Shown here: positions 25,709-34,366 of the stretch, piece by piece
How positions within the stretch are numbered: the first letter of the stretch is position 1
Layout of the letters: every line of letters starts with the position of its first letter
Assembly: GCF_009882935.1 (NCBI RefSeq)
Contig: NZ_WTVA01000014.1
Coordinates: forward strand, 1 to 64,000
Origin: Sneathiella chungangensis
GTDB taxonomy: Bacteria > Pseudomonadota > Alphaproteobacteria > Sneathiellales > Sneathiellaceae
Reading direction: 5' to 3'
Length of the DNA stretch: 64,000 nt
Position numbers and translations under genes: made by a program
The notes under the pieces: model-generated
The model's input: the letters and a program-made list of their open reading frames with translations, nothing else
Told to the model about the DNA's origin: nothing
Database searches by the model: none

Positions 25709-26880
25709 TATTCTACCCTTTCCAGAATCACTGTGCCTGCCGCATGCCGGGTCCCAAGAGAGCCGCCGGTACCATGAGCGAGTGCCAGATCGCAATTTGC
25801 GACCTGCACGGCAGGATGAGCTTCCCCCCGCAGTTGCCGGACCGCCTCGATTACTTTCGTGATGCCACCGCGATTACCCGGATGATTGTTGCACAGGCCG
25901 CCGCCATCCGTATTGAAGGGAAGCTTGCCAACACCGGAAATAAGATTTCCATCAGAGACAAATTTTCCGCCCTCGCCCTTGGCGCAGAAGCCGAGATCTT
26001 CAAGCTGGATCAAGACGGTGATTGTGAAGCTGTCATAGATGGACGCATATTTGATATCGGACGGCCTCACGCCGGCTTCCGCGAAAGCCGCGGGTCCGGA
26101 GGCTGCCGCCGCTGAATAGGTCAGGTCGACACGGCCACCCATCTGATGCTTGGGCGCCTCGCCCGCGCCGATAATCCTGACTTTCGGCCGATCAAGTTTC
26201 GCGGCAATTTCCGGCGCAACAACAACAAGCGCGCCACCGCCGTCGCTGATAACGCAGCAATCCAACCGGTGAAGCGGATCGGCGATCACGGGTGACCCAA
26301 TCACATCTTCGACCGTAACAACCTTTTGCAGCATGGCATTTGGATTATGCTGCGCGTGATGAGACGCGGCCACCTTGATCCAGGCAAGCTGCTCGCTGGT
26401 GGTGCCGAATTCGTACATGTGGCGATGGGCACACATGGCGTAGTTATTGACGATGGTCGGTCCAAACGGCAATTCGAACGCCACGTCCGGCGAATCATTT
26501 CCGTAGTTGCGCGGTTTGGTGCCCGTCGCCTCGCCGGAGGAGCGGGGCTTGCCCGCCAATGTGATGAGCGCGATCTTGCATTTACCTTCCGCAATCGCCT
26601 GCGCCGCATGGGCGACATGAATGACGTAGGAGGAGCCGCCGGTTTCCGTCGTATCGATATGGCGAAGCTTCAACCCCATGTAATCGATCATGGAAAGTCC
26701 GCCGAGGCCGGGCGCATCGCCCGCGCAGAAATATCCGTCGACGTCGTCTTTCGTCAGACCGGCGTCTTCCAGCGCTCCTTTGGCCACCTCAGCATGAAGT
26801 TGTGCAAGTGATTTGTCAGCCGCCTTTCGCGTCGGATGCTCATATGCTCCGGCGATATAGGCCTTTCCCTTGAGGGTCAT
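25708..26880 (-). CDS. SCP-x/Ltp2-like thiolase-fold enzyme without the usual nucleophilic cysteine
   Basis: 390-residue thiolase-superfamily protein. The general fold is clear (AYIAGAYEHPTRKA, LEDAGLTKDDVDGYFCAG, HRLDCCVISDGGGALVV, IYDSFTITVLIQLEDLGFC, FNTDGGGLCNNHPGNRGG). At the position where true thiolases have the acylated Cys, this protein reads TETGGSSYVIHVAHAA (Ser83-Ser84), so normal thiolysis is doubtful. The IYDSFT tyrosine and coupling to a DUF35 partner recall Ltp2-type retro-aldolases. Start 26880 is chosen by AAAGGTAAA and the family N-terminus. Confidence 0.8.
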   Translation of the reverse strand: MTLKGKAYIAGAYEHPTRKAADKSLAQLHAEVAKGALEDAGLTKDDVDGYFCAGDAPGLGGLSMIDYMGLKLRHIDTTETGGSSYVIHVAHAAQAIAEGKCKIALITLAGKPRSSGEATGTKPRNYGNDSPDVAFELPFGPTIVNNYAMCAHRHMYEFGTTSEQLAWIKVAASHHAQHNPNAMLQKVVTVEDVIGSPVIADPLHRLDCCVISDGGGALVVVAPEIAAKLDRPKVRIIGAGEAPKHQMGGRVDLTYSAAAASGPAAFAEAGVRPSDIKYASIYDSFTITVLIQLEDLGFCAKGEGGKFVSDGNLISGVGKLPFNTDGGGLCNNHPGNRGGITKVIEAVRQLRGEAHPAVQVANCDLALAHGTGGSLGTRHAAGTVILERVE

Positions 26881-27004
26881 GAGAAATTTACCTTTGTTAT
26901 TATTATCCACACCTTTGCGGCATGTTTGGGCGGCAAGCGTAGCAAAGCGCGGACGCACATTCAACGATATAATATGAAGGCCGGGCGTCATGTCCCGGGG
27001 ATAG

Positions 27005-27041
27005 AAAAAGCCGGGGGAAACAATGTCTCTACCCCGGCTTT
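27005..27041 (-). terminator. Rho-independent terminator of the tRNA gene
   Basis: Perfect 10-bp stem, AAAGCCGGGG (27007-27016) with CCCCGGCTTT (27032-27041). Read on the minus strand it starts right after the tRNA 3' end and runs into a T-rich tail (TTTTTC). Confidence 0.8.
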
Positions 27042-27045
27042 AAAA

Positions 27046-27122
27046 TGGTGGCTCCTCCCAGACTCGAACTGGGGACACATGGATTATGATTCCACCGCTC
27101 TAACCAACTGAGCTAAGGAGCC
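27046..27122 (-). tRNA. tRNA-Met (CAT), elongator type
   Basis: A 77-nt cloverleaf with encoded CCA. Acceptor GGCTCCT pairs with AGGAGCC; D-stem GCTC/GAGC; anticodon stem GTGGA/TCCAT with loop ATCATAA (anticodon CAT); T-stem CCCAG/CTGGG with TTCGAGT loop. The regular first acceptor pair (G-C) and the absence of three consecutive G-C pairs in the anticodon stem argue against the initiator; a CAT tRNA for Ile (lysidine) is possible but the sequence is closer to elongator tRNA-Met. Confidence 0.95.
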
Positions 27123-27211
27123 GGAACAGACTGATACGGCTGTCGCCAACGGCGCGCCGAAGCCCGGTTTTTAGGTTTTTTAGAATGTCCTGTCAAGCGG
27201 GGAAATGACAA

Positions 27212-28360
27212 TTATAACGCCTGTTGAAACGCGGTTTCCGTCAACTTTAGCGGGGCTTCAGTCCCGGCAATCCAGCCACCGCCGAGAAGCCGGTCCCCTT
27301 TATACATGACACAGGCCTGTCCCGCGGAAACGCCGGGCTCCGGCATCTGCAGATGAACTTCCGCCCAGCCATCCAACGCGCCAAACACAGTCGCCGCCAC
27401 AGGTTCGGCAGTTGAACGGATCTTAACGAATACGTCCGCCCCGTCCAGACCCAGCGGAAGGTCGCCAATCCAGTTCACCTCCCGCAAGGTGAGTTTAGAG
27501 ACAAGCAAGGCTTCCTGGGGGCCAACAACGACACGGTTACGATCCGGATCAATGCGCACGACATAAAGCGGGCTTCCCGTGGCGATGCCAAGCCCGCGGC
27601 GCTGCCCAATGGTATAATTGATAATTCCTGAATGCCGTCCAAGGATACTGCCATCAAGATCGACGATATCGCCCGGCACGGCCGAGCCGGGACGCAGGCG
27701 TTCGATGACTTTCGCGTAGTCGCCATTCGGAACGAAGCAGATATCCTGGCTTTCGGGCTTTGCCGCAACGGCAAGATTATATTTTTCGGCCAGGGCGCGT
27801 GTTTCATCCTTGGTCAGATCGCCAAGCGGGAAGCGTAAAAAATCCGCCTGTTCCTGCGTCGTCGCAAACAGAAAATAGCTCTGGTCCTTAACGGCATTCC
27901 GGCCGCGGAAAAGCAGCGCTTTGCCGCCTGCCTCGTCACGGCGCAAGTAATGGCCGGTCGCCAGGGCGGACGCACCCAGATCCTGCGCGGTTTCGAGGAG
28001 GTCGCGGAATTTGACCGTCTGGTTACAGCGGACGCAGGGCACAGGTGTTTCCCCGCGAAGATAACTGTCGGCGAATTCGTCCATTACGCTGTCCCGGAAA
28101 CGGCTTTCGTAGTCGAGGACATAATGCGGAATACCGATCGCTTCGGCCACCCGGCGGGCATCGTGAATATCCTGACCGGCGCAGCAGGCGCCTTTTTTCT
28201 GGATCGCGGCGCCGTGGTCGTAAAGCTGCAACGTGATGCCAACCACGTCGTAGCCCTGATCCTTCAATAGCGCAGCCGTGACCGAGCTGTCGACGCCGCC
28301 AGACATGGCAACGACAATGCGCGTATCCTCGGGTGCTGCGTCAAATCCAAGTGAATTCAT
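27212..28360 (-). CDS. mnmA: tRNA-specific 2-thiouridylase
   Basis: 382-residue enzyme that thiolates U34 of Lys, Glu and Gln tRNAs. ATP-pyrophosphatase P-loop [11 protein letters not shown]; catalytic Cys pair in [14 protein letters not shown] and [13 protein letters not shown]; the C-terminal beta domain includes [16 protein letters not shown] and [35 protein letters not shown] 28360 is used; the frame extends three codons further to a TTG. It is transcribed in the same direction as the tRNA 90 bp further on. Confidence 0.96.
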   Translation of the reverse strand: MNSLGFDAAPEDTRIVVAMSGGVDSSVTAALLKDQGYDVVGITLQLYDHGAAIQKKGACCAGQDIHDARRVAEAIGIPHYVLDYESRFRDSVMDEFADSYLRGETPVPCVRCNQTVKFRDLLETAQDLGASALATGHYLRRDEAGGKALLFRGRNAVKDQSYFLFATTQEQADFLRFPLGDLTKDETRALAEKYNLAVAAKPESQDICFVPNGDYAKVIERLRPGSAVPGDIVDLDGSILGRHSGIINYTIGQRRGLGIATGSPLYVVRIDPDRNRVVVGPQEALLVSKLTLREVNWIGDLPLGLDGADVFVKIRSTAEPVAATVFGALDGWAEVHLQMPEPGVSAGQACVMYKGDRLLGGGWIAGTEAPLKLTETAFQQAL

Positions 28361-28418
28361 GGCGGGCAATATAGAGTGCGCCGCCTAATATGCAAGCGCG
28401 CTTATACGCACGGCGACC

Positions 28419-29378
28419 CTAGAGGAAGTTGAGCAGGCTCATCCGGTTGATTGCGCTGAGGACGCTATAGGACGTTTCCAATGCGAATTCCCGCTGATTG
28501 AGGTTGGATATGGCTTCGGCCGCATCGACATCCTGAATATCGCTGATGAAAACCTTCGTCTGGTTGATCTGCTGCGTCAACACCTCGGTCGCATCTTCCA
28601 TGGTGCGCTGGTTAAGACCATTGGCACCGCGGAATCCGGCGATGCTATCCAGCATAGTTTCGAGGCTTGCAATCTCACCCACAAGAAAATCCTGATCTTC
28701 CTGAGTAAGCGGCGATCCGAAGCTGTTTGACGGGCCTGTCGGTAAAGGCGCAGTCGTCGGAACCGTGCCATTGGCCCAAAGGGCAAGTCGCTGCAGCGAG
28801 GTCATGATTTCCAGACCAATGTCATCGGCGAGCACACCGACTTCAAGCGTCCGGTTTTCATCGATGCGGACGGACGCCTTGAGATCATTGTTCTGGAAAA
28901 TATCCGTTGGCGGTTCCGCCGCCGCCATCAGGTCATTTATCGACGTGATGCCCACCGGCGGAACATCGCTGTTTGAGCCGGCGAACAGATACCCTTCCGT
29001 ATTCTGGCTGTTGAGGAAGTTCAGGATTGTCTCGAACGCCCCTTCGATCGTGCCGTAAAGACCCTGGGGTGACGCCGTATTGATCGTCGACATCACCGCG
29101 GACAGGACATCGCCGCCCGCATTTTCCATTCCGGCCAGCGCCTGGTCATACTGAGCAAGGCGGCTCATCACCTTGCCATTATTCGCTTCATGCTGCTCCA
29201 GTCGGGAAAGCAGTGACTTTGCACCCGCAAGGTTGGAAACATCCATATGGATGTCTTTGTAATACTCCGCGACATGGCCGGTGGAAACTTGGCGCTGAGC
29301 GTCTGCCAGCTTCGACTGGCTCCTCAGCATTTCATTGATGAGTGTTTGGCTCTGCTGAAACGTCGAAATGCGTGTCAT
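28419..29378 (-). CDS. flgL: Flagellar hook-filament junction protein FlgL
   Basis: 319-residue hook-associated protein 3. Terminal heptad-rich flagellin-like segments are conserved: ISTFQQSQTLINEMLRSQSKLADAQRQVSTG at the N-terminus and AISNLNQREFALETSYSVLSAINRMSLLNFL at the C-terminus. The middle is a short variable domain (GYLFAGSNSDVPPV). It is exported by the flagellar type III system, so no signal peptide. It follows flgK by 10 bp and shares its sigma-54 promoter. Confidence 0.94.
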   Translation of the reverse strand: MTRISTFQQSQTLINEMLRSQSKLADAQRQVSTGHVAEYYKDIHMDVSNLAGAKSLLSRLEQHEANNGKVMSRLAQYDQALAGMENAGGDVLSAVMSTINTASPQGLYGTIEGAFETILNFLNSQNTEGYLFAGSNSDVPPVGITSINDLMAAAEPPTDIFQNNDLKASVRIDENRTLEVGVLADDIGLEIMTSLQRLALWANGTVPTTAPLPTGPSNSFGSPLTQEDQDFLVGEIASLETMLDSIAGFRGANGLNQRTMEDATEVLTQQINQTKVFISDIQDVDAAEAISNLNQREFALETSYSVLSAINRMSLLNFL

Positions 29379-29388
29379 GGCTCTTCTC

Positions 29389-31485
29389 CTAAACGAGATT
29401 GATCAGGACGTCATACATCTCTCGCGCGGTCGTAATAATCCGCGCGGAGGCGTTATAGGCGTTCTGATAGACGATGAGATTGGACAGTTCCTCATCCATA
29501 TTAACTCCGGAAACTTCCTGCATCCGGTTTTGAAATTCATTGGTCAACGCGGCGCGGTCGCTCTGCAGGCTCTCCGCCCGGGCGGCATCCAGACCGGATT
29601 TGGCGAGGATCTGCGCCGCGTAATCGCCAAGAGATACAGTTGATCCCGTCAGTCCGCCGATGGTATCGAACGCGACGGATTGCGTTGCAAGATTCTGAAA
29701 AGCGAGCGCTCCCCGGTTGTCGGCGGACGTCAACGCCGGCGTACCGGACGGATCGATCATGGCGGTTGCGAGCTGCTGCGGATTTCCGTTGATTGCCGGG
29801 TCCACCATAAATTCAAGACCCGCGTCGGAGGGATATTTAAGACCGACGCCAAACATTTCCGAAAAACTCACACCAGTCGCGCCACGGTCCGACGTATCGG
29901 AAAGAACATTGATCTTGTAATTTCCAAACCCGGACGCATTGTTGAGAACAAGCGCGCCGTTGGCATCCAGAGATGCTGTCGTATAGGGGCCAATGCCGCC
30001 ATTAATAGCATTGACGACATCGGTCATCGTTCCGCCGATCGCCCCGAAATCCAGCGTCATCGAAATCGGCTGCTCTCCATTCGGACCAATGAATTCAAGC
30101 ATGGCCGTCCCGGTGAACCCATGAGCATCGCCCGCCGCAAGTCCGGTGTCATATGACGAATTGATCTTCGTGCTGACCAGATTGTTCATACCGAAGAAAT
30201 GGGCAAATCCACGGCCGCCTCTCTCAGACGGATTGGCCGTTTCCTGGCCGATTCCGATACCCGCCGCACCCCCTTGCGCGGTCATGGTCAGAGCGCCGTT
30301 GGTCAGCGTAAGCGTTCCGGCACCCAGCGCGCCATTCACTTCGGCAATCACATCGGCCATCGTCGTCGTCCCGGGGTTATCGAAATCGACGGTGTAGGAT
30401 GCGACAATATTGTTGTTGGCATCGAAGCTGTAGAAGGTCGCCTGACCGGTAAATCCATGCGCATCCGTCGCCAAGACGCCCGTATTGCCACCCGTCATTA
30501 CGGACGGCGGCGGAACGGAAATATTGGCATTATGAACGGCATTGAACTGTTCCGCGACGCCCGCAGCCAACGCGCCGATCTGCGCGGCAAGGTTCGGCAA
30601 TTCCATATTGCGCATGTCGAGCCAACCACGCAGCGACCCGCTTTGCAGCTCAGGATCGAGAGGAAGGCCCGTGGCCGCTATCGTTTTGCTTTCCGTGTCG
30701 TAAACATTCAGTGTCACTTGACCGAAAACCGTCTCGCTCGTGACCTGCGCGGCCGGCGAATAAACGAGCTGGCGCGGCTGAAAATCGAGAAGCTGCTGCC
30801 CGGCATCGGTAACGACCGCGATCGCCCCGTCGGACATGGCATAGGTTTTGATGTCGATGACCTTGGAGATTTCCGAGAGCGCCTGATCCCGCTGATCCAG
30901 GAGTTCGCCGACGGGCTGATTGCTCTGGACACCGGATTTGATTTCAAGATTCAGTTCGTGAATACGCAATATGGCGTCATTGACCGTTTCGATCTCCTTG
31001 GCGATATGGTTGTCCGCTTCCTTACGAAGGGACTGTATCTTCGTCAGGAGGCGATCCGTCTCAATACCGAAATTGGCGATCTCGTCCAGCGCGGCTGTGC
31101 GCGATACAGCCATCGTCGGATCAATCGTAAGCGCCGCGAAGGCGGAATTGAGGCTGTCCAGCTTGCCAGTCAAGGAGTTGTTTTCCGCCGGATCACCTAG
31201 CAAAGACTGCAGTTGGTTATAGATCTGTGACATCGCCTTGTACTGTTCAGATCCGGCGGTCGCCAGCCGAAGCTCCTTGGCAATGAATTCATCCGTAATG
31301 CGCCGCACTTCGGAAATTTCAACACCGGTCCCTATTCCGTTCAGCGCAATGGCGCTGTATTCAACAGTTTTCCGCGCATAGCCTTCCGTCTGGACATTGG
31401 CGATGTTCGTTGATGTGACATTGAGTGCTGTCTGGTGCGCCAGCATTGCACTGATACCGGAGTTCAAGATTGCATTCAGGCTCAT
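29389..31485 (-). CDS. flgK: Flagellar hook-filament junction protein FlgK with duplicated insert domain
   Basis: 698-residue hook-associated protein 1, longer than the roughly 550 residues of E. coli FlgK. Conserved ends are present: the rod-type N-terminus (GISAMLAHQTALNVTSTNIANVQTEGYARK) and the C-terminus (VSGVNMDEELSNLIVYQNAYNASARIITTAREMYDVLINLV). The extra length is explained by a repeated domain of about 110 residues starting at DAHGFTG near residues 337 and 449. Each copy has a (T)LDFG/VDFD strand and an MxDVxxxxNG helix. It heads the flgK-flgL operon. Confidence 0.94.
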   Translation of the reverse strand: MSLNAILNSGISAMLAHQTALNVTSTNIANVQTEGYARKTVEYSAIALNGIGTGVEISEVRRITDEFIAKELRLATAGSEQYKAMSQIYNQLQSLLGDPAENNSLTGKLDSLNSAFAALTIDPTMAVSRTAALDEIANFGIETDRLLTKIQSLRKEADNHIAKEIETVNDAILRIHELNLEIKSGVQSNQPVGELLDQRDQALSEISKVIDIKTYAMSDGAIAVVTDAGQQLLDFQPRQLVYSPAAQVTSETVFGQVTLNVYDTESKTIAATGLPLDPELQSGSLRGWLDMRNMELPNLAAQIGALAAGVAEQFNAVHNANISVPPPSVMTGGNTGVLATDAHGFTGQATFYSFDANNNIVASYTVDFDNPGTTTMADVIAEVNGALGAGTLTLTNGALTMTAQGGAAGIGIGQETANPSERGGRGFAHFFGMNNLVSTKINSSYDTGLAAGDAHGFTGTAMLEFIGPNGEQPISMTLDFGAIGGTMTDVVNAINGGIGPYTTASLDANGALVLNNASGFGNYKINVLSDTSDRGATGVSFSEMFGVGLKYPSDAGLEFMVDPAINGNPQQLATAMIDPSGTPALTSADNRGALAFQNLATQSVAFDTIGGLTGSTVSLGDYAAQILAKSGLDAARAESLQSDRAALTNEFQNRMQEVSGVNMDEELSNLIVYQNAYNASARIITTAREMYDVLINLV

Positions 31486-31695
31486 GACAGTTGCTCCAAA
31501 GCAGGAAGGGTCGTGGGGGTCGATACGGAAAAATCGCCCTCAGCATGGCAAAACATTCCGAGCGAAATTTCCCGATTGACAGCAGAGCCGTTTCGGAAAT
31601 CTCGCATAACCTTTTGTTTTTCAGTACTTTTTCTCATATTCTCTTGATGTCCGGATAAACCGTTTTGTCACCAAATTCTAATTTCGCCTTATATA

Positions 31696-31714
31696 GAAGC
31701 AATTATGGTGCCAA
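31696..31714 (-). promoter_or_regulatory. Sigma-54 promoter of flgK-flgL
   Basis: On the minus strand the sequence reads TTGGCACCATAATTGCTT, a near-perfect match to TGGCAC-N5-TTGCT with the invariant GG and GC ten bases apart. Transcription would begin about 12 bp further left, giving an untranslated leader of about 200 nt before flgK. Confidence 0.88.
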
Positions 31715-31930
31715 CTTGGATTGGCTCATTCCTCCCACTCTTTATATATCGATGGACGCCATGAACGAATTGCGTAGGTGATGGAGCCATCCCCCGTAAA
31801 CATTGAAGGCGGCAATTTTGTCTTACCTGGGTGGAAAGCCGCCGCGCAAACCGGATAATTTTTCCCCGTCGGTGATAATCCGATATTTATAAACTATTGT
31901 TTTATATATGTTTTTCATATTTTGTAAAAC

Positions 31931-31946
31931 TGGCCCGTTCTTTGCT
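31931..31946 (+). promoter_or_regulatory. Sigma-54 promoter of fliK-flgD-flgE
   Basis: CTGGCCCGTTCTTTGCTTA matches TGGCaCg-N4-TTGCT with one mismatch (C for A); GG at 31932-31933 and GC at 31944-31945 are correctly ten bases apart. It is about 60 bp upstream of the fliK start. Confidence 0.85.
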
Positions 31947-32006
31947 TATTTTACAGCGAGCAAGCCGCGCCTTGCGGCAACACAATAACAGAACGAGAGA
32001 CGAGCC

Positions 32007-33566
32007 ATGGATGTTGGGCAGATACTGGGAACGACGACAGAGCCGCCGCGCCGCGACAACGAGACGCGCCGGGACGACGGCGAGGAATTTGCAAATTTCC
32101 TGAACGAGCCCGCAGCGAAAAACGATCCTCCCGCGAGAAAGGACGCGGCCGATCCTGCACCTGCCGAAACGCCGGCGAAGGAGTCGTCCGATAATCATAA
32201 TTCCGCGGCCGAAAAGCCGACGCATAAAGAAGCCTCCACCGAGACCGGCAAGACAACCGATGCAGCGTCTCCTGCGGACTCTACAAAGACGCAAGACCCC
32301 TCCTCCACGACGAAGGGCACCGCTGAAACCTCCTCTGTGGCCGCTACTGACGCGTCGGTCCTGCCGACACCTCCGGCGGCGGCGGCAACATCTGCGAACA
32401 ACAACGCACCTGCCGCTACGGCAAACCCGGTCGCCACGGCAGCACAGGGCCAGCTGTATGGCGCGGGCACGGGTGAAGACGTTCCTAACTCGGTCGAGGC
32501 AGCGAAAGCCAACGGAGCCGCAACAGAGTCGGTCAAGAAGCCCGAGACCGCTGGAAGTGAGACGAAGAAGGCGGAAGCCGCCGTGACGAATTCCGGCCTG
32601 GCGCCTGCGGCGTCAAATCAGACCGAACCGGCAAAATCATCCAAGACGACTACCGCATCGCCAACAGCCGGCAATGAGAAAGCAGCGGTCACGGCCTCAT
32701 CAGAAACACAAACGGCCGTGGCGCCGACAAAGGCCCTTGACGTTGTCCGGGCGGAAGCCGCCGCAAAGATGAGTGAGAAGGACATCCTGTCGGCGAAAAT
32801 TGCGGAAATGCTTCAGGATGGTAAAGGCAAGATCAGCCTGACCGCAACAAAGCAGCAGCAAAGTTTCCAGTCAGCCCTCGCCAGCAGCACCAACCTGGTG
32901 ACCGCCTCCATGACAAATAATCCGGCATCTTCGGGCGTGAATGCTGCGTCCTTCGCGTCGGCGGACGTTGAGACCGCGACGCCACAGGCAATGCAGGGCA
33001 TTTCCACTGGTGCGCATGGCGTTTCGGCTGACGGTACAAATCCGTCGATGCCGGCCGTGCCTACCGGCTCAGTTCAGGGCGTCGATGCGACCGCGGCAAA
33101 TAATGCCAGCCAAGCCGCCAATGCAGCGCGCACTACTGCCCATTTGCCGGTTGCCGAACAGATTTCCACCCATATCAGCGCCGCCATCAAGGAAGGGCAT
33201 GATCGGATTAAGATCAGTTTGCATCCATCCGAACTTGGGCGCGTTGAAGTCAAGCTCGATATCGGTCATGACGGACGCGTTCTTGCGGTTGTCTCAGTCG
33301 ACAAGCAGGAGACACTCGATCTGTTGCAGCGCGATGCACGCAGCCTGGAGCGGGCGCTTCAGGATGCCGGTTTTGACACAGGCTCCAATAGCCTCAACTT
33401 CGGTCTTCGCCAAAACGGGCAGGACAGCCAAGGTGAGGGACGGAACTTTGCAAATTACGGTCTTCCGGCTGACGACAACGGCGACAACGGCGTGATGTCC
33501 GATATGCCGTTGCAGGCAATCGGAAACAGGTCAAATACCGACGGCGGCCTCGATATCCAGGTTTAG
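32007..33566 (+). CDS. fliK: Flagellar hook-length control protein FliK
   Basis: 519-residue protein. The first 390 residues are a low-complexity Ala/Thr/Pro/Lys-rich stretch, as in the ruler part of FliK proteins. The last 130 contain the conserved FliK C-terminal domain (EQISTHISAAIKEGHDRIKISLHPSELGRVEVKLDIGHDGRVLAVVSV, then ARSLERALQDAGF), which switches export specificity at FlhB. The first gene after the sigma-54 promoter and followed by flgD and flgE, the hook genes whose product it measures. Confidence 0.9.
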   Translation: MDVGQILGTTTEPPRRDNETRRDDGEEFANFLNEPAAKNDPPARKDAADPAPAETPAKESSDNHNSAAEKPTHKEASTETGKTTDAASPADSTKTQDPSSTTKGTAETSSVAATDASVLPTPPAAAATSANNNAPAATANPVATAAQGQLYGAGTGEDVPNSVEAAKANGAATESVKKPETAGSETKKAEAAVTNSGLAPAASNQTEPAKSSKTTTASPTAGNEKAAVTASSETQTAVAPTKALDVVRAEAAAKMSEKDILSAKIAEMLQDGKGKISLTATKQQQSFQSALASSTNLVTASMTNNPASSGVNAASFASADVETATPQAMQGISTGAHGVSADGTNPSMPAVPTGSVQGVDATAANNASQAANAARTTAHLPVAEQISTHISAAIKEGHDRIKISLHPSELGRVEVKLDIGHDGRVLAVVSVDKQETLDLLQRDARSLERALQDAGFDTGSNSLNFGLRQNGQDSQGEGRNFANYGLPADDNGDNGVMSDMPLQAIGNRSNTDGGLDIQV

Positions 33567-33611
33567 ATAATTAATAGAATGAATTGATTTCCAGAAAGTG
33601 AGTATAGAATC

Positions 33612-34304
33612 ATGACGGAAATAACCTCCACGTCCCAGCTTCAACAGAGCGCCGCCGCGACGGCGCAAACGAACCTGGCCAGCAATTTCGATGACTTCCT
33701 GACGTTGCTGACGACACAGCTGACCCATCAGGATCCGCTCAACCCAACGGACTCGACCGAATTTACCAACCAATTGGTGAATTTCACGAACGTCGAGCAG
33801 TCGATCGCAACCAACCAGAATCTGGAAGCGCTTGTTAAACTCGAGCAGATGTCGCAGCAGAATTTGATGGGCGCGACAATGATCAATTATCTCGGCAAGT
33901 CTATCGGCACCAATCTGAATGTGTCCGCGCTAAGCGATGGCGAGGCGACCTGGAACATCGATCTTGGCAGCGCGGCAGCCACCGTGAAGTATGATATTTA
34001 TAGTCAGGATGGCTCGATCGTCTATTCCGAAACGACGGAAGGCGCCCCGTCGGGCGAACAGCAGTATCACTGGGACGGCGTCAAGTCGAATGGCACTCCG
34101 GCGGACGATGGCGCTTATTATCTCGTCGTGACGGCGGAAACCGCTGGCGGCAATGATGTCAGCGTCGGCTACAGCTTCGAAGGCATTGCGACAAGCGTCG
34201 AAACTGTCAATGGCGAACCCGTCATGAAGGTCGGCGATGTGCCGATCGGCCTTGGCTACATCATTTCCGTAACACAACCGAAGACAACAGAACCGTCCGC
34301 TTGA
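33612..34304 (+). CDS. flgD: Flagellar hook capping protein FlgD
   Basis: 230-residue scaffold protein that caps the growing hook. Conserved N-terminus DDFLTLLTTQLTHQDPLNPTDSTEFTNQLVNFTNVEQSIATNQNLE; the C-terminal part forms the FlgD Ig-like/tudor segment (GEQQYHWDGVKSNGTPADDGAYYLVVTAE). Second gene of the fliK-flgD-flgE group, 46 bp after fliK. Confidence 0.94.
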   Translation: MTEITSTSQLQQSAAATAQTNLASNFDDFLTLLTTQLTHQDPLNPTDSTEFTNQLVNFTNVEQSIATNQNLEALVKLEQMSQQNLMGATMINYLGKSIGTNLNVSALSDGEATWNIDLGSAAATVKYDIYSQDGSIVYSETTEGAPSGEQQYHWDGVKSNGTPADDGAYYLVVTAETAGGNDVSVGYSFEGIATSVETVNGEPVMKVGDVPIGLGYIISVTQPKTTEPSA

Positions 34305-34366
34305 CCGCGGCCAACCCAATACGCCTTCGCCACGCATAAGGCGGGCGGTAATATAGGAGAGAGAAA

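Larger units (their letters stand above)
31486..32006. promoter_or_regulatory. Divergent flagellar control region
   Basis: 521-bp AT-rich region between flgK (leftward) and fliK (rightward). No gene is visible. It carries two sigma-54 promoters, one on each strand (listed separately), about 220 bp apart. The space between the two would suit enhancer sites for the activator FlbD serving both directions; I cannot point to a specific FlbD site. Confidence 0.7.

Noticed and set aside
25708-26880. Ordinary acetyl-CoA acetyltransferase
   Set aside because: The expected active-site Cys is replaced by Ser and a DUF35 partner is coupled, so simple thiolase activity is not claimed.
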